Shown one piece after another: positions 50,816 to 63,663 of a stretch of DNA of 64,000 nt. The position numbers and the translations under genes are program-made. Numbering within the stretch: the stretch's first letter is position 1; each line of letters starts with the position of its first letter. The notes beneath the pieces were generated by a model. The model saw only the letters and a list, made by a program, of their open reading frames with translations, made no database searches and had not been told where the DNA came from. The DNA comes from Rhynochetos jubatus (lineage: Eukaryota > Chordata > Aves > Eurypygiformes > Rhynochetidae): assembly GCA_027574665.1 (NCBI GenBank), contig CM050650.1, positions 95,329,086-95,393,085 on the forward strand, written 5' to 3'.

Positions 50816-51690
50816 TGTTATGGTGTCACCTCACACTGAGGGGATAGACAGGTTCTTTTGGGGATCCCTGGCAGAATGATGATGGCACTAAATCATAGTT
50901 ACAATTAATGCTTTATTTTTTAACAGGATTAGTATAGCGCAGAATTTATGATTAGAATGGCACAGGTTTTCTACAAGCAGAATCAATATCGTACAATCTA
51001 TAAGTAGCATAGTACAGCATTTATAATGCAACTTAACTTAGGAATTCTAATCGCTTAGACCCTAACTGACTTAATTTACAACTTCAAATCACCTAGACCA
51101 TCTGAGAGGCAGGTCAGATCATAACACATGCTTTGTTGTATCAATATAGAAATCATATCTAGACTCAAAAATCATATAAAAGAATGCAAGCCACTCAATC
51201 GTTGCAGGAAGCAGAGGGTATTGGAGGCATACCTGGCTAGGTGGGTGTCACAGGTCTCTGTCCAGGAGCAGTTCCAGTCAACGTTCCCCACTTAGAAGTG
51301 GTAACTGCTTGATTTTATACACACCTGGTTGGCCAAGTGCCTGCGACATTCAAGGCTGGTAAGAAAGGGAATAATTGGCATGGCACCCAGGAATCTTGAG
51401 GCAAGTAGGGTGAGGAAGAAATCTGTTATGTCTACTTGGTTCACAGGACTTCAGGGCCTGAGAATAAGAGAAAAGTGAAGTAATATATAAATTGACTGCT
51501 TGTCTTTTCAAATAATGCTAGTTATGCTAACCAGGGGTCAGGTTCAAGGGGTACAGGTCACATATGGTCACTTTTATACTCCTTGGGTCCCAGGGTTGAT
51601 GAAACCAATTTTCTTTAGGAAGAAGAGGCAGATCATAGAAAATGACCATCCCATGCTCTTTGCCAAGAGGATTGTGATGGTAATGTTAAT
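50816..51690 (-). mobile_element. Possible LTR-like repeat, unclassified (family C)
   Basis: The stretch differs from its AT-rich surroundings in composition and has LTR-like signals read on minus. Its lower end reads, on minus, GAGGTGACACCATAACA, like the CCACAACA/CACTACA ends of families A and B. An AATAAA signal (minus AAAAAATAAAGCATTAA) lies near 50,909-50,923. TATA boxes are at about 51,311-51,319 (TATAAAATC) and 51,567-51,576 (GTATAAAAGTG). The upper end could not be fixed: no TG...CA pair with a flush duplication was found, and the TATA to poly-A distance is long for one LTR. A 134-codon + frame (51,500-51,904) starts at TTG, runs into T-rich DNA and appears membrane-like only because of that. 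Confidence 0.4.
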
Positions 51691-53073
51691 GATTTCTTCC
51701 TCCTTATTTGGATCATATTGTGTTAATTTTTACAATTTTGATAGCACGATCTGCTTACTTGTTCTTTTCTTCAGTGGTTTGCAATTTGATATCATTCTGA
51801 ATTTACTATATGTGTTATGTTTTAAATATTTTGGGTATTTGTTCTTTGTTCTCATTCTTGTGTCTATGTCTATGGTTTATTTCCTTCGCAAAATCGGACT
51901 ATGAATAGATAACACTATCTTGTCTTGGACCATTGCACGTTGCAGACTGGTAGCTGCTGTTCACTTCTTAAAATTAAATAATTAGTCAGAGCCATACCTA
52001 ATATAAATTATTTCCTCAGTAAATTTGGTAGTGTTTAATGATCTTCCCTAGTTACTATACACTTAGACATGTTTATCAGGTTATGTAGGTCTTGTAAATA
52101 ACTGATAGCAACATAACTGATGGCACATGGTAAACTATTTCTTATTTTCTTGGAAGAATAAACATAATCATCTGAATCTGAAATTAATTTGGAAACTAAT
52201 TTACTGAGAAAACTGTTGTAATAGGCTGGATTAGCTGCTACTTCTTAAACAAACAAACAAACACAAAAAAAACCCCAAACATTAAGTCTTTGAAGGTTGC
52301 TAGGACAAAGTGATAAACAAAGAAAATAAAGAATAGCGGTAGACATTATTATCTTATTCACTTATGTCTAAAATGAAGCAAATATCAGAATATGCTTTGT
52401 GGGAATTTTAATGAGTCATTAATGTGACTGAGATTCTATGTACCTTTTACTATCTTTGCTGAATGAGGAAATCTGAAAATTCTTCTCATATAAATCACAT
52501 TTAAATCATAAAACATAAAATTCGTTCCTCCTAAAATTATGTTGAAAAACTGGAAGAAAAGGATTATGCCTGAAGGATGTCTGCAGACTTCCATGATTTT
52601 AACAGTTATTTAACTATGTTGTGTACTTTCTTCTGTCTCTGACTTCTACTAAGCTGTGCATTTGATTTGTTCCTATTAGACTCATCAACAGTATAGGAAA
52701 AATGTCAAATTTACAAAGATAAAATTAATTTAGTTGGGTACACAATCATTCATCTTAATTATGTCTGACATCTTCACCATTATATAAACAGTTTCCCAGA
52801 AGAAGAGAAACTCACATTCTGTCTCCTTTAGGAATCCTTCATTGAAGGAGACTAGTTATTTCAGTCCTCTGAAGAAGTTAATAGTGTAGTTGAAGCATCA
52901 TGAAAAATAAAGAAAAATGACTTGTACTCATCAAGAATAGGAAAATAGCAGACTGTCATGCCACATAACCATAACTCCTAACACTGCTTTCTTGAAGACT
53001 ACAGCACATAAGATCTTGAAGTGGAAGATGTATAAACCTTTAACAGAAGATGACTTTTTAAATACTTTCTGTC

Positions 53074-53114
53074 TTCACTGAAGTCAATGGCAGTTTGTCA
53101 CTCAACTCAAAGAG
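53074..53114. repeat. Candidate ancient repeat fragment (gaagtcaatgg core)
   Basis: The core tgaagtcaatggcag followed by 'tttgtcactcaact' resembles half of an old palindromic repeat common in sauropsid genomes. A related piece is at 59,724-59,800 ('ggggccagattctggtct' and 'caatgaagtcaac'). Assigned from memory of the pattern only. Confidence 0.35.
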
Positions 53115-53127
53115 GAACAATTTTAAA

Positions 53128-53143
53128 TTTTTTTTTTTTTTTT
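53128..53143. repeat. Poly-T run of 16
   Basis: Sixteen consecutive T after 'ttttaaa', shortly after the candidate ancient repeat. Confidence 0.93.
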
Positions 53144-56100
53144 AATTTCCTGTGAGATATATTTTGTTTTGGTCTTTTCCCCTCAAAGTTTAAGAACTTC
53201 ATGTTAAAAATTTCCCAATTTTTGGAGGGTAGAAGTTCAAAAGATGATTTGAGTCTTAGAAAATACTGTTACACAACTATGTATATAGGATTCATAAGCA
53301 TTAGACTACAAATTTTCTGTAAAAGTAACATATCCCTCAATACGGTTTCCAAAATAAAAATATTCAGAAGAGTAGTAGAATTAGGGAATAAAAACGTTAT
53401 CTTCATGTACTGTCCTCAGCTCAGAGAAGATCATTGCTGAATCTGTATCTTACATAGAAAATCTCAAACTACAACTTGAACTACAACAAACATATCTCCT
53501 TCCTTAACCTTTCCCCACTTACTATTTCTGCAAAATGAAAAGTTTCAATAAAGGAAGATAAGTGTAAATGGTCTACAAACAATTTTGATTATTAAAAGAT
53601 TGAGTGATTCTGAAATGACAAAATGTTGAAGCTAAATATGTCACTATCTCATGAGTAGATCAGCCATTTTTCTTTCTGTCTTTTCTCTTTATCTGTATGG
53701 GCTTTGAGGCAAAGATTTTCTCTTGACATGTAGACAAAATAAGGCTTCATCATTTGATCTGAGGAAAAACATTTGTAGTAGTATTGAGAATTATGATGAT
53801 GCAGCTAAGACAGAGGGTCTGAACAACTTCAATGCCCTAATATAGATGACTATAATCAGAGGATTGGACTATATTTCAGTAACAATGCTGGCACTGTAGT
53901 TGCCAGCGAGCTCGTAACTGCCTCATTACCGATGTTTGACCCTTGTGATGAATATGCTCAGCCATTGTCAGATGACAGATTCAGATGGCAAGGGAACAAG
54001 CAAAATAATTACTTTCCTGAATTAAATTTTTCATCAGAATTGTAATTAAAAATAAAAATAAACAATGCCACTGGGACTTGAAAAAGCCTCAGCTAAGTGC
54101 CAAATTCTGATCTACTGTCAACTGAGTTGCTTTGGTTTCATAGTGAACTGAAATGTGATTTTTTTCCACCATCATATAGATATATATTTAACTTTCTTCA
54201 CATATGATAATTCTAGTCAATAGTTTTATTGTGATATTCAAAACATTATTTCTGAGGGCAGGCTGACTCACTTAATGAATACTTACTTTTTTCCAAGTTG
54301 AAATAGTGTTTCATTCAAGAAGTGCCAAAACATTTAGTTATCTTTAAATGAATATTACATTTTCATTGTATTTCTTCTTTTTAACATATCATAACTCACA
54401 AAAGAGATATATGATAGTTCCAAAATTAAATGAGAATTTTCCTAATTATCAAAAATGTTTACATTGGGCTTAAATAATCTTTTCATATTTTTCTTTCCAG
54501 AAGTAAATACCTTGGTGTACCTATTTTAGTTTGACTATCACACAGAAAATGTCTACTTTTGCACACTTTTTCAGTGGTGACTTAGTACTTCAATGACTAA
54601 TGAGAAAACTGACAGGTAATATGTCTTTCCCTTAGGTTGCTCAGGAAGATTAATAAAAAACAACAAGAACCACAACAAAAGAGCCTATAACAGATAATCA
54701 GTCAATTTTTGTTAGGCATTTGTATGGTTGTTAAATGGCAAGTTTCGGAAGCTGTGGATGGGCAAGGTTTTTGTTTTGTTGGGGTTTTTTTTGGTTTTTT
54801 TAAGAAAAAATACTGAAGCACAGGAGTTTGAAGCTGAAATTTAAAGCGGTTGTATCAACTGTTGAAATCTGGAATATTACCAATCTAAATGTTCTGTAAC
54901 CATGTCTTGATTTGGAATTGGTATGGATATGAGAAAACCTGTATTTCATCTTCTTCTATATGGACAAACCTCAGTTCCCAAGAAAGGAAAAGTCTCACAG
55001 AAATACGGTTCAGGTAATCCAGTTTATGCCCCAAACTAAATGGCTAGGCAAGTAGTACCCAAAGACAAATGGTGGTGCACACTCAGTTGCTCCAGTTGAA
55101 CATAGTCTTGGGAAAATGACATAAATAGGGATCTATATGTTTGATCTTCCTTTACTAGCAGTACAAGAATTCTGGACAACTACTTTAAGCTAGATGACTT
55201 CAGGGGGAACTAAAGCTAAGTGGGATGAATCATAAATCCATTCTCAGTTTATAGATAGCTCAAGATACAGGAAGTCCAAACCCCTCCTCATTAAATTAAG
55301 CTTCAACTTCCTATCCTGTCCTTATACTGTCCTTCCTCTTTATACTACCATATCTTTGAGACAAAGTGCATCTTATTGTATATTAACACAGTACATGGAA
55401 CAATTAGGTCGCAATCTTGATAAGGACCTTGGTGTACAACAGTACTAAGAATTGTTAACCAAATGTAATCTTGAATGTTATCAGAGGTTAGCTTTTGAAT
55501 GACTAAATAGCCCACCGAAAAGTACAAGTTCAAAAGGCAGCTTTGGGCTAACAAGAAATTCTACAACACATCAGACAGCTGAATTTTTGTTCTGTCACTT
55601 TTTAAAAAATTGAACCTGCCAAGATTTAATTGCATGTGTAGGTTAACACCTTCTGCAGACACTGTGTCTCTTACTAATGAATCAGAGGACACTTAGCATA
55701 TGCTAACCTGTGTCAAGCCTGGTGTCTTTTTTATCCTTCTCTTTCTTTCCTGTAGAGTACAGATTAACTTGGCTTTGCTCTTTACAAGACTACACCAAAA
55801 TAGATCCAGTGTGATGGCTTGTACTTTACTTTGACATCAAAGAAGAAAATGTATATTTGCAACCCCTAGTGATGATGTGATTACCTTTAGATTACATACT
55901 GCAAGCTATTAAAAATCAGAGAGAGGCAAAGAATTTCTAGAGTGATTCTCAACCAGAAAGCGTAATAAAGTCATAAATGTAACTTTGATTCTGTCTAGTC
56001 AGAAGTTCAAATTGTTCCTGCACTGAGGCTCCTAAAGGCTCCATTAAGGTTCCACTTAATTTAATAATCTCATGTTAATTTTTAAACTTTTCTTAATTGG

Positions 56101-57316
56101 AGCTCTCTTGCAGCTTGCTTACTTTTGCAGCTTGCTTGCTCCAGTTATAGAATTACGAATATTTCTTTCTTTAGATGTAGAAAATACACTATAAAAACAC
56201 AAATACAGGTCCTCTGAGGAAAGGTTTGATGAGACATACAATGACCTACAGGTCTGTAAAACTAACATTTACTAGGTAAATTGGTAGATAAAGAACAGGA
56301 TAGTTGTTATGTGAATAAATATAGAATACTCGAAGAAATCAGGACAGCTTTTGGAAACATGAAGTCTTACATCAGCAGCTTGAGAATAGGATCAATCCCA
56401 CTGAAATCTTTTGTTAGATTACCAAAAGGATTTTGACAAGAAAAGAACCATAGAAAAATTTTAACAGGCATTAAATGAGAATGAAGGGCTTTGCATGGTT
56501 GCAAGATAAAAAATGGAACATAAGGATAAATGATCAGCTTTCACAGTGGAGAAATCTCACAAGGTCCACAACAAACTGTGCAAGGTATGCTGATGTGACC
56601 TTTGACAACAGTGAATTGTTGAAATTTCTGATGATAGTCTTATTCATGATAGTAAGTACAAGGGCTGTCTGTGAAAAATTATGAAAAGTTACAATAATAC
56701 TGGTGGGCAATAATTTCATGAATAACTGAAACTCATTTAAAAAAATGTAAAAATATGCATTAATAAATAAACATATCACTTTGCACACAAAATGTTGAGT
56801 TCTGAGCTGACCACTGCGACTCAAGACACTGAGATTTTGGGGTTAAGATAAATTTTGCCATATGAACATTTGTTCAGTATTTAGTAGAAATAGAGAACAA
56901 GCAAAAAATTGTAATGTTAAAAATTATCTGAAACTAATAGAGAACTATTGTACCATAGTATAAAGAATTCATTCACTATAAGAATGCACATACTGAATTC
57001 CTAAATGTCAAAGAAGTTATACTAAAATGGGAAACTTCAGAAAACAAAATAAGGGAAAAATGTATGAAAATATTTCTGTGTGAGGAAGGGCTAAGACACA
57101 ACTAAATAAACGTGAACTCTTCATTATGAACAAAATATGAGTAAAGGACTTGACCGAGCTACAGGATCAAGAGGGACATGGAAAATATGGGCAAGGAGGC
57201 ATTGAGTGTAGGGATTGATTTTCTGTTATCAAGCTGTCTTCTCCCTGAGAATCTATACCTGTTAAAAGTTTAAAAAGTTTGGTGGATACCTAACAATGAA
57301 TTAAAAAAAAAAAAAA

Positions 57317-57835
57317 ATCACAGAACCTCTGAAGTTTGAAGGGATCCCTGGAGATTGCCTAGTTCAACATCCTTGCTCAAGCAAGGTCAGCTACAGCATG
57401 TTGCTGAGCACCACAGATGAATACTCCACAACCTTTTCAGGCAATCTGTTCCAGTGTTCGATCACGCTCATAGTATTTTTTTTTTCTTATGCTTATTTGG
57501 AATTACCTGTCTTTCCAGTTGTGTTTGTGGCCTCTTTTCCTGACACTGGAAACCACTGAGAAGAGTCTGGATCCATCTTTTTTACCTCATCCCATCATGT
57601 ATTTACACATATTGATAAGTCTCCCTACTGAGACTTCTCCAGGTTTAACAGACCGAGCTCACTCAGACTGTCCCCATATTACAGATGCTCCAGTCTTCAT
57701 CATCTTTGTGGTCCTTTGCTGGACAAATTCCAGCATGTACATGTCATTTTCACACAGGGGTGGTCCCAGCACTCCAGGTGTATCTCACCAGTACTGAGTA
57801 AAAGTGAAGGATCACTTCCCTTGACTTGCCTTGAC
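57317..57835 (-). mobile_element. CR1 LINE fragment, 3' region
   Basis: On + the text is antisense CR1: 'atcacagaacctctgaagt' , 'gaagggatccctggagattg', 'ccttgctcaagcaaggtcag', 'actccacaaccttttcaggc', 'aatctgttccagtgttcgat', 'accactgagaagagtctgga', 'gataagtctccctactgaga', 'acagatgctccag', 'agcactccaggtgtatctca', 'ccagtactgagtaaaa'. It is about 520 bp, the C-terminal part of ORF2 plus the 3' tail, truncated at the 5' side. The T-rich insertion at 57,475-57,485 breaks it. A 102-codon + frame (57,489-57,797) is an antisense shadow. Confidence 0.88.
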
Positions 57836-59723
57836 TTGGCCACTGAGTGCACAGAGAGTTACTAAACAGATACAAATGGCATCTCACTTAGGACAGTTCT
57901 GTACATGAGGTAACAGGCCACCATAACAGTATGATTTATGATACTGATGCATGATGATCACATCGGTGTTAACAGGAAGCCAAAAGTTCACTTAGCACTC
58001 AGCCCAGGAATTCCTGTACAGGCTAAGTAACAAGTTTGATTAATTTACCCCCATGTCAGTGTTAATTGGAATTTGTGATGCCATAGGATATTAGTGGTAT
58101 CAGGAAGGCTAACAATTGTGACTTGGAACTGATGGGAGAACTGTTCCCTTGTGAAGCAGAACCTGAAGGCCAGGAACACTACCTTAGGCATCTCAAATGG
58201 CGTTAGACAACTATGTGTGGGCTGCCGAGTCATCACAGATGAGTTCATCCTCAATTTATGTGTTTTCTGGCAACAATCCTTGTCCTTCATATTACTGCTT
58301 TCATATTACAGAAGGTTGCAAAAGACAATATATACTTAAATGGAAACAAACCAAACCTTTTCATTATCTTGACTTTGTTGGCGCAACATACTCATAATTG
58401 ACAGGAGATAATACCATAGAAAGACTTTGAATTTCTTTGGAGGAATACTTGCTTCTGTCTGGATAAAAATGTCCAAAAAAGCTATGTGTGTTTTTGTCAA
58501 GGTTTTCAGCTTTATACTGGCACAGAAGTTTCAACATGCACCTCTATTAGTCCTAATTCAGAGGAGATGATTGTTCAGAAGTTCGATAGTTCTGTCACCA
58601 ATACAGACTTCAACAGTCATCCATCAGAGTCATGGAATGACAAAGGAATTGTGTCCACTGTGATTATAGATTATTTTACAGATTAGATAACAATTATGTT
58701 TTTTTATGACAGTCACTTCTATTTTATCAAGTTAACAACTTCTGGATTTGGTATGTCATTACTAGAATTTTTCTTTGGTTTTCTTTTACTTCTTTTTTGG
58801 CTTTTATTTTCAAGTAGAGGGTTTCAATCCAGACATGAAGTATACCAATGCTATATAGGTTTAAGTCTCATACTTTACAAGTGTAACACGTAAATTTGTT
58901 AGGATCTACTGATACATGTGTACTAACATTAGTAAGATCAATTAAAATAAAAATACTAGTAATATTTTATGATCATACTAATTTAATTCAATACCACTCT
59001 GCACAAATTTTTTTCTCTTTAAGGAACTGTAAAGTAGTTTTATATAGTGCCATAGTGCTGCCAATTTCTGCCAATGTACAGAAACTCCTTAGTTTGAAGA
59101 CAAAAGAATAATTTGGTTCTGCTTTAAAAAGGGTAATTTGGAGAGTCCTGAAATTATTACCCTCTCCTGACATTGTCTGTCCGCAAAATTTTAGTCTACG
59201 TTGACTTGCCACAGCTAGCTACCTGATTTTTCTTCAAGGGAGAAGTTCTTGTCCTCAAAATCTTAATCAAAAATATTATAAAAGCAAATAAAGAGATTAG
59301 CTCTAAGCATGCTACTTAATCTCTATAATTACTTTGAGGTGGTTCATAAGATATTTCAGACTAACCAAAGATGATTTCAATTAAATTTCCTATATTTTCT
59401 ACAATTCACTGAGAGTATATAAGAACAAAAAAGGAAATAAATCAAAAAACCAAACCCCTTCTACATACTCAATTTTAGAAATCTGAGATTTTGGTTTTTT
59501 TGGAAGGGTCCATAAATGTTCTAACAGAGACTGTTTTTGAAGTGACAAAGCAACACTGGTTGTTGGAGTTTATTTCATCCACTTTTTCCCACTCTTTCAA
59601 AATTGCTTTGTTGCTGGCAAGTCAGTTTGGAGGCAGCATGATGAAATGGACTGTGAATTAGCTGCAGAATAAGTATTCTCAATTTTTCTATGTCACTGAC
59701 TGCTTTGAGCCAGTAATTGAAGG
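57836..59723. other. Stretch with protein-like small frames but no recognised gene
   Basis: No repeat is recognised. Between 58,151 and 58,686 three + frames of 62-66 codons have mixed, protein-like composition. The one at 58,197-58,397 starts with a true ATG (MALDNYVWAAESS...). The one at 58,486-58,686 opens at GTG and follows a weak acceptor-like 'ggttttcag'. None matches a protein I recognise, and the first two overlap in different frames. Confidence 0.35.
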
Positions 59724-59800
59724 TCCTGGGGCCAGATTCTGGTCTTGTTCACACCATCCGAAGTTATGGACAATTTTATTCAATGAAGTCAACAGGTATC
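59724..59800. repeat. Candidate ancient repeat fragment (gccagattctgg ... gaagtcaac)
   Basis: It holds 'ggggccagattctggtct', 'tgttcacaccatccgaagtt' and 'caatgaagtcaac'. The order of an 'ccagattctg' start and a 'tgaagtcaa' element matches an old repeat type of bird and reptile genomes. Memory-based. Confidence 0.35.
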
Positions 59801-59825
59801 TGGACCTCTGCATTTTAGCTTTTCA

Positions 59826-59895
59826 TAAAATAAAATAAAATAAAATAAAATAAAATAAAATAAAATAAAATAAAATAAAATAAAATAAAATAAAA
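59826..59895. repeat. (TAAAA)14 microsatellite
   Basis: Fourteen perfect TAAAA units, 70 bp, followed by AA and unique sequence. It is the longest perfect microsatellite in the window and likely polymorphic. Confidence 0.97.
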
Positions 59896-59897
59896 AA

Positions 59898-62102
59898 TCA
59901 TAACGTTTATTGACCAATCTCCAAGACTGTTGCAAGAAATAATCTATCAATACCTTTAACATGCCTTGGAGTTACTTATTATTCCTGGAGGATTTTGGGG
60001 GGCAATTTTATTATATCACAACACCTGCACTGTGAACCCTCAGTGTAATCAATGTAGCAAAACTGGCATGTAACTGAAGGGTATGAACACAGTAGGAAAG
60101 AAAAGAGATTGTTTAACATTAAACTAGATAACATTGAACAAAGGAAAGAATACATTGACTCTAAGGAAACATTACAGAAGACAGGACACCCTTTCAGACT
60201 ATGAAACAGCCTATCTGGACAGTTGTCACACATCATTGTATATTTGAGTTTTTAAAAGCTAACTTCTAACATATCCTTAAGAAACGAGTAAGAGCAGAAA
60301 AAATGGAAAAGATAATTAAAGGTTAGAAAACAGTACTTGATTAGTGTTAATCCTGATATAACTCAGATAAAACCCCTGCCTAATGAAAGAGTGCAATAAA
60401 AAGAGTACATGGGAGAGGACTCTCAGCTGTTAGGTAGCTCTGTTAGTACTCATTTGACCAATGTAAAACCATGTCCTAACAAAAACTCAGAGAGTCTTCT
60501 CCTCAGAAGTTCCACCATAATTCCATATTCAAGCACATTCCATGCTAAAATGTGATGAACTGAAGCACTGAAGTAAAGAGGAAACAAAAAAATGTCATTG
60601 GTTTTAGAGGGTTTTGTGTCCTTCCTGTGATGTGTGAACAGCAAAACACACCTGTACTTCTTTTCTGTTGATTTCAGCAGACTGAGTTTTGATTTAAGTG
60701 TTTGCTGCCCATCATCATTTAAATATACTTATCATTACCATTTAAGTAATGTTAAAACAATCCTGATGACTGGATATTTTGACATTATTTAGTACAAGTC
60801 CCCTATGATACAGTAAGTAGGAGTGGGACTGTGAATTCTAATTTTAGAGTGCATTGTCTATATGAGTCACTTCATTTTCTGTCACAATCTCTGTATATAT
60901 AAAAGAGCATTAATGAATTTCATCTACTTTCAAGGAGGATAATAGATAAGAATTCCATATTACCCACAATAAGTTATTTAAAATACAATAGATTTTGTGA
61001 TATTATAACAAAACTCTTCTTTTCATTACATGAATAAAAGAAAAAGGAAAAACCCAAAGAAATATTTAGACTTTTATAATCATTAAAAACCCTTTAATCA
61101 AATTAGGCTGGTTCTTCCTACTACAGACCAGATCTAAGTCCAAATGACAAGTAGTAGGCAAATTAGAACATTGAGAAAATTAGTAAGGAGACTGTCAGTT
61201 ATTTCACAGATGAAATGGTGAATATAGTGATAGTCTGAGAATGCCTAGATCTCATGTTTCAAATTACTTATTAGGCACAAAATGTTCCTTGCTTAACTCA
61301 GTCTTTTGTTAGTTAGGACTGTGTAATACAGTGATAGATTTTAAAATCTGTGATGAGAAACAGAATACTATCACCCAATTTGTGACTTAAAATATGTACA
61401 AACCAATTACAGTTTTCTTTGTGTATATAATTTAATTTACAATAGAGAAGTAACAATGCTAATTTTCCAATTAAAAAGATCAAAATGGAAGATATTTGAA
61501 TAAAAAAACCTTAGAATATAAATGCAGATATCACTAGAGATCATATAAATTATAAATGAAAATTCACTGAAATATATAATATGACCTATTAATTTTGTAT
61601 ACTTCTATAGGAGCAAATTCTACAAATTTTATAAAATCTAAACATTGTTTTATGCAGCTTCAACTTTCATTGAAATGTTTAATTCTATTTTTAATCTACT
61701 TTCAAAGCAAATATAAGTGTGTTTTAAGCTGAGAGCAAACCAAGAAGGATTATATTAAATAAGCTATTGTTTCTGCAAATTGTCTATGATCAGAATCTTA
61801 AAACCTTAATGCTAATAAGGAACTAATAAAAAAAAATCGAGATAGATTTATTATTTGAGGAAACTTCACTGTGCTTAAGAAAAATGCAATTCATAATACA
61901 GTCATACATTTGAATATGCAAATATTAATGTCTATTAGTTGCCAAATTTTTCAATAATAAATAAAATATAACTATGGTTTATTAATATGCCTGTCTTTTT
62001 CTTTGATACTTGTGTGCCTAGTAGAGTTAGTGCTGCAATAATTCCACTTAACCCATTTTTTGTGATGGAATATGAATGAATAATTTTCCTCCTCTTTTTA
62101 AG
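59898..62102. other. AT-rich stretch with no recognised gene
   Basis: No gene or clear repeat is recognised. Very AT-rich between 60,900 and 62,000. Frames are 85 codons or shorter. Confidence 0.5.
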
Positions 62103-62242
62103 GAATGGACTGAATCAAGTAGAATAAGATGGTTCCAGGAACTGTGAAAATGAGCCAGCTTTAAAATCCTCTAATAATATTAGACTGTGAAAACTTTCAT
62201 TACCTTGATGAGTTGTGGAAGATTCAGATATTACCAGTGAAG

Positions 62243-63351
62243 GTAAGAGAAAATACCTGTGCATGGGTCTTATGGTCTAGTCCAGGAATATTCTGCTGAG
62301 AGACAATGGAAAGTATAAATGCTACACTTTAATCCCTGAAGCTAATTCATGTGAATGAAAAACATTGTATGACAAAGCACGTCAGTGCTTGCTTGAAGAA
62401 AGCTACTATGTTAAATCATAAAACCAAAAGCGTTTTGTTAGTAGAAGGAATTGTGTTTTAGCCTAATGTGTGATCTGTACTGTGAACAAAACTATTTATT
62501 AAAATCAGGAGAAATAGTAGATGTGGATAAGAGAAAAAAATTCTTAACTGGTAGACGGTGAAGTAATTTACTGGCTACTATAGCAACTTTAGCTTATTAT
62601 CGTGGTCAGAACAAATTTGATTATACTGAAAATGCAAGAACATTGAATGAGCTCACATGTATGGGGTGTAATGAAAACACTATTTCTTTCTGTTACGTGG
62701 ATTTTAAGCATAAAAAAGAGGCAACAATTGACTTACTTCTAATATACAGTGATAGTTTAGATTTTAGAGACTAATTTCCTATCTGGACTGGAAACCTATG
62801 AGACCAGTTTTAGCTTAGAGGGGAATTTTCTCTAGAAGAATGAACCTTTGAAAAGAGGGCTTCAGTGAAGAATACTGATATTATTTTTATCTATAAAGCC
62901 TAGGAGAAGGAACAAGAAGTTGAGATTTTTATTTTCTGCCAGAGGTTTGTTTTTTTGGTTTTATTTTTTAAACATTGGAGGATGGTCAAAATCTTCTTTT
63001 TGGAATGTTACACAGACAGTGGGTAGGCAGCTATGATGAGGTGCTTAAACCTCCTACTGGGAGATGTAATAATGATGATACAGCTTTGTCCCTCAGTTAG
63101 ATATCTGCTTGTAAACAAGCAGGTGTGGGATTGAAAATAAGTGATGAGCTGGAGAAAAGATGACTCAGGTTTTAGTCAGAGCATTAAAGTTTGTGGAACA
63201 AACTAAGAGGGACAGAATGATGCAAGCCTGTAATTTTGGAAATGGAACGATGCCTTTAAACTGGAATGGGAACACATACAAAGAAATTCAAGTGAAGGAG
63301 AAAGCTTGAGATTGATTTTTTGACGAATTATATTGTTATTTTTATTCCCCA
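62243..63351. other. AT-rich stretch, nothing recognised
   Basis: No gene or clear repeat is seen. It would be an intron if the exon-like segments on either side (62,103-62,242 and 63,352-63,517, described as a finding) were real. Confidence 0.4.
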
Positions 63352-63663
63352 GTGGAGGCTGAGTGAAGGAATAGAGAACCATGGACACTTCCTATGGCTT
63401 TTTTCCAGGACAGATTCCATGAATGAATCTATGAATTTTGAGCCACTCCCACTGAATTTTGAGGACCCACAAATTCCAGATATATCTAAATCGTTTTCTG
63501 AAGAAAATGAGCTGTAGATAACAGTCATTTTTGTGGAGATGAATTGGTCTTCCAAATCCATTTGTACTGAATCAGTCTTTTGAGTCAGACCACTTGTATT
63601 GAGTCACATTATTGTAATGAAGTGGGGTTTCTCACTAATATAGCTTTTACTTTTTTTACCCCT

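Larger units (their letters stand above)
51691..57301. other. AT-rich stretch with no recognised gene
   Basis: No gene is recognised. It holds T16 (53,128-53,143), a T/G-rich tract (54,766-54,802), a short duplication of ttgcagcttgctt (56,109-56,121 and 56,126-56,138) and A15 just before the CR1 at 57,317. A 'tcactgaagtcaatggcag' stretch at 53,074 and 'gtgccaaattctgatct' at 54,097 resemble very old amniote repeats. Confidence 0.5.

Noticed and set aside
51500..51904. 134-codon hydrophobic frame resembling a membrane protein
   Set aside because: It begins at TTG inside the LTR-like region and gains its hydrophobic look from T-rich DNA (TTT/TTA/ATT codons). No conserved motif or homologue is recognised.
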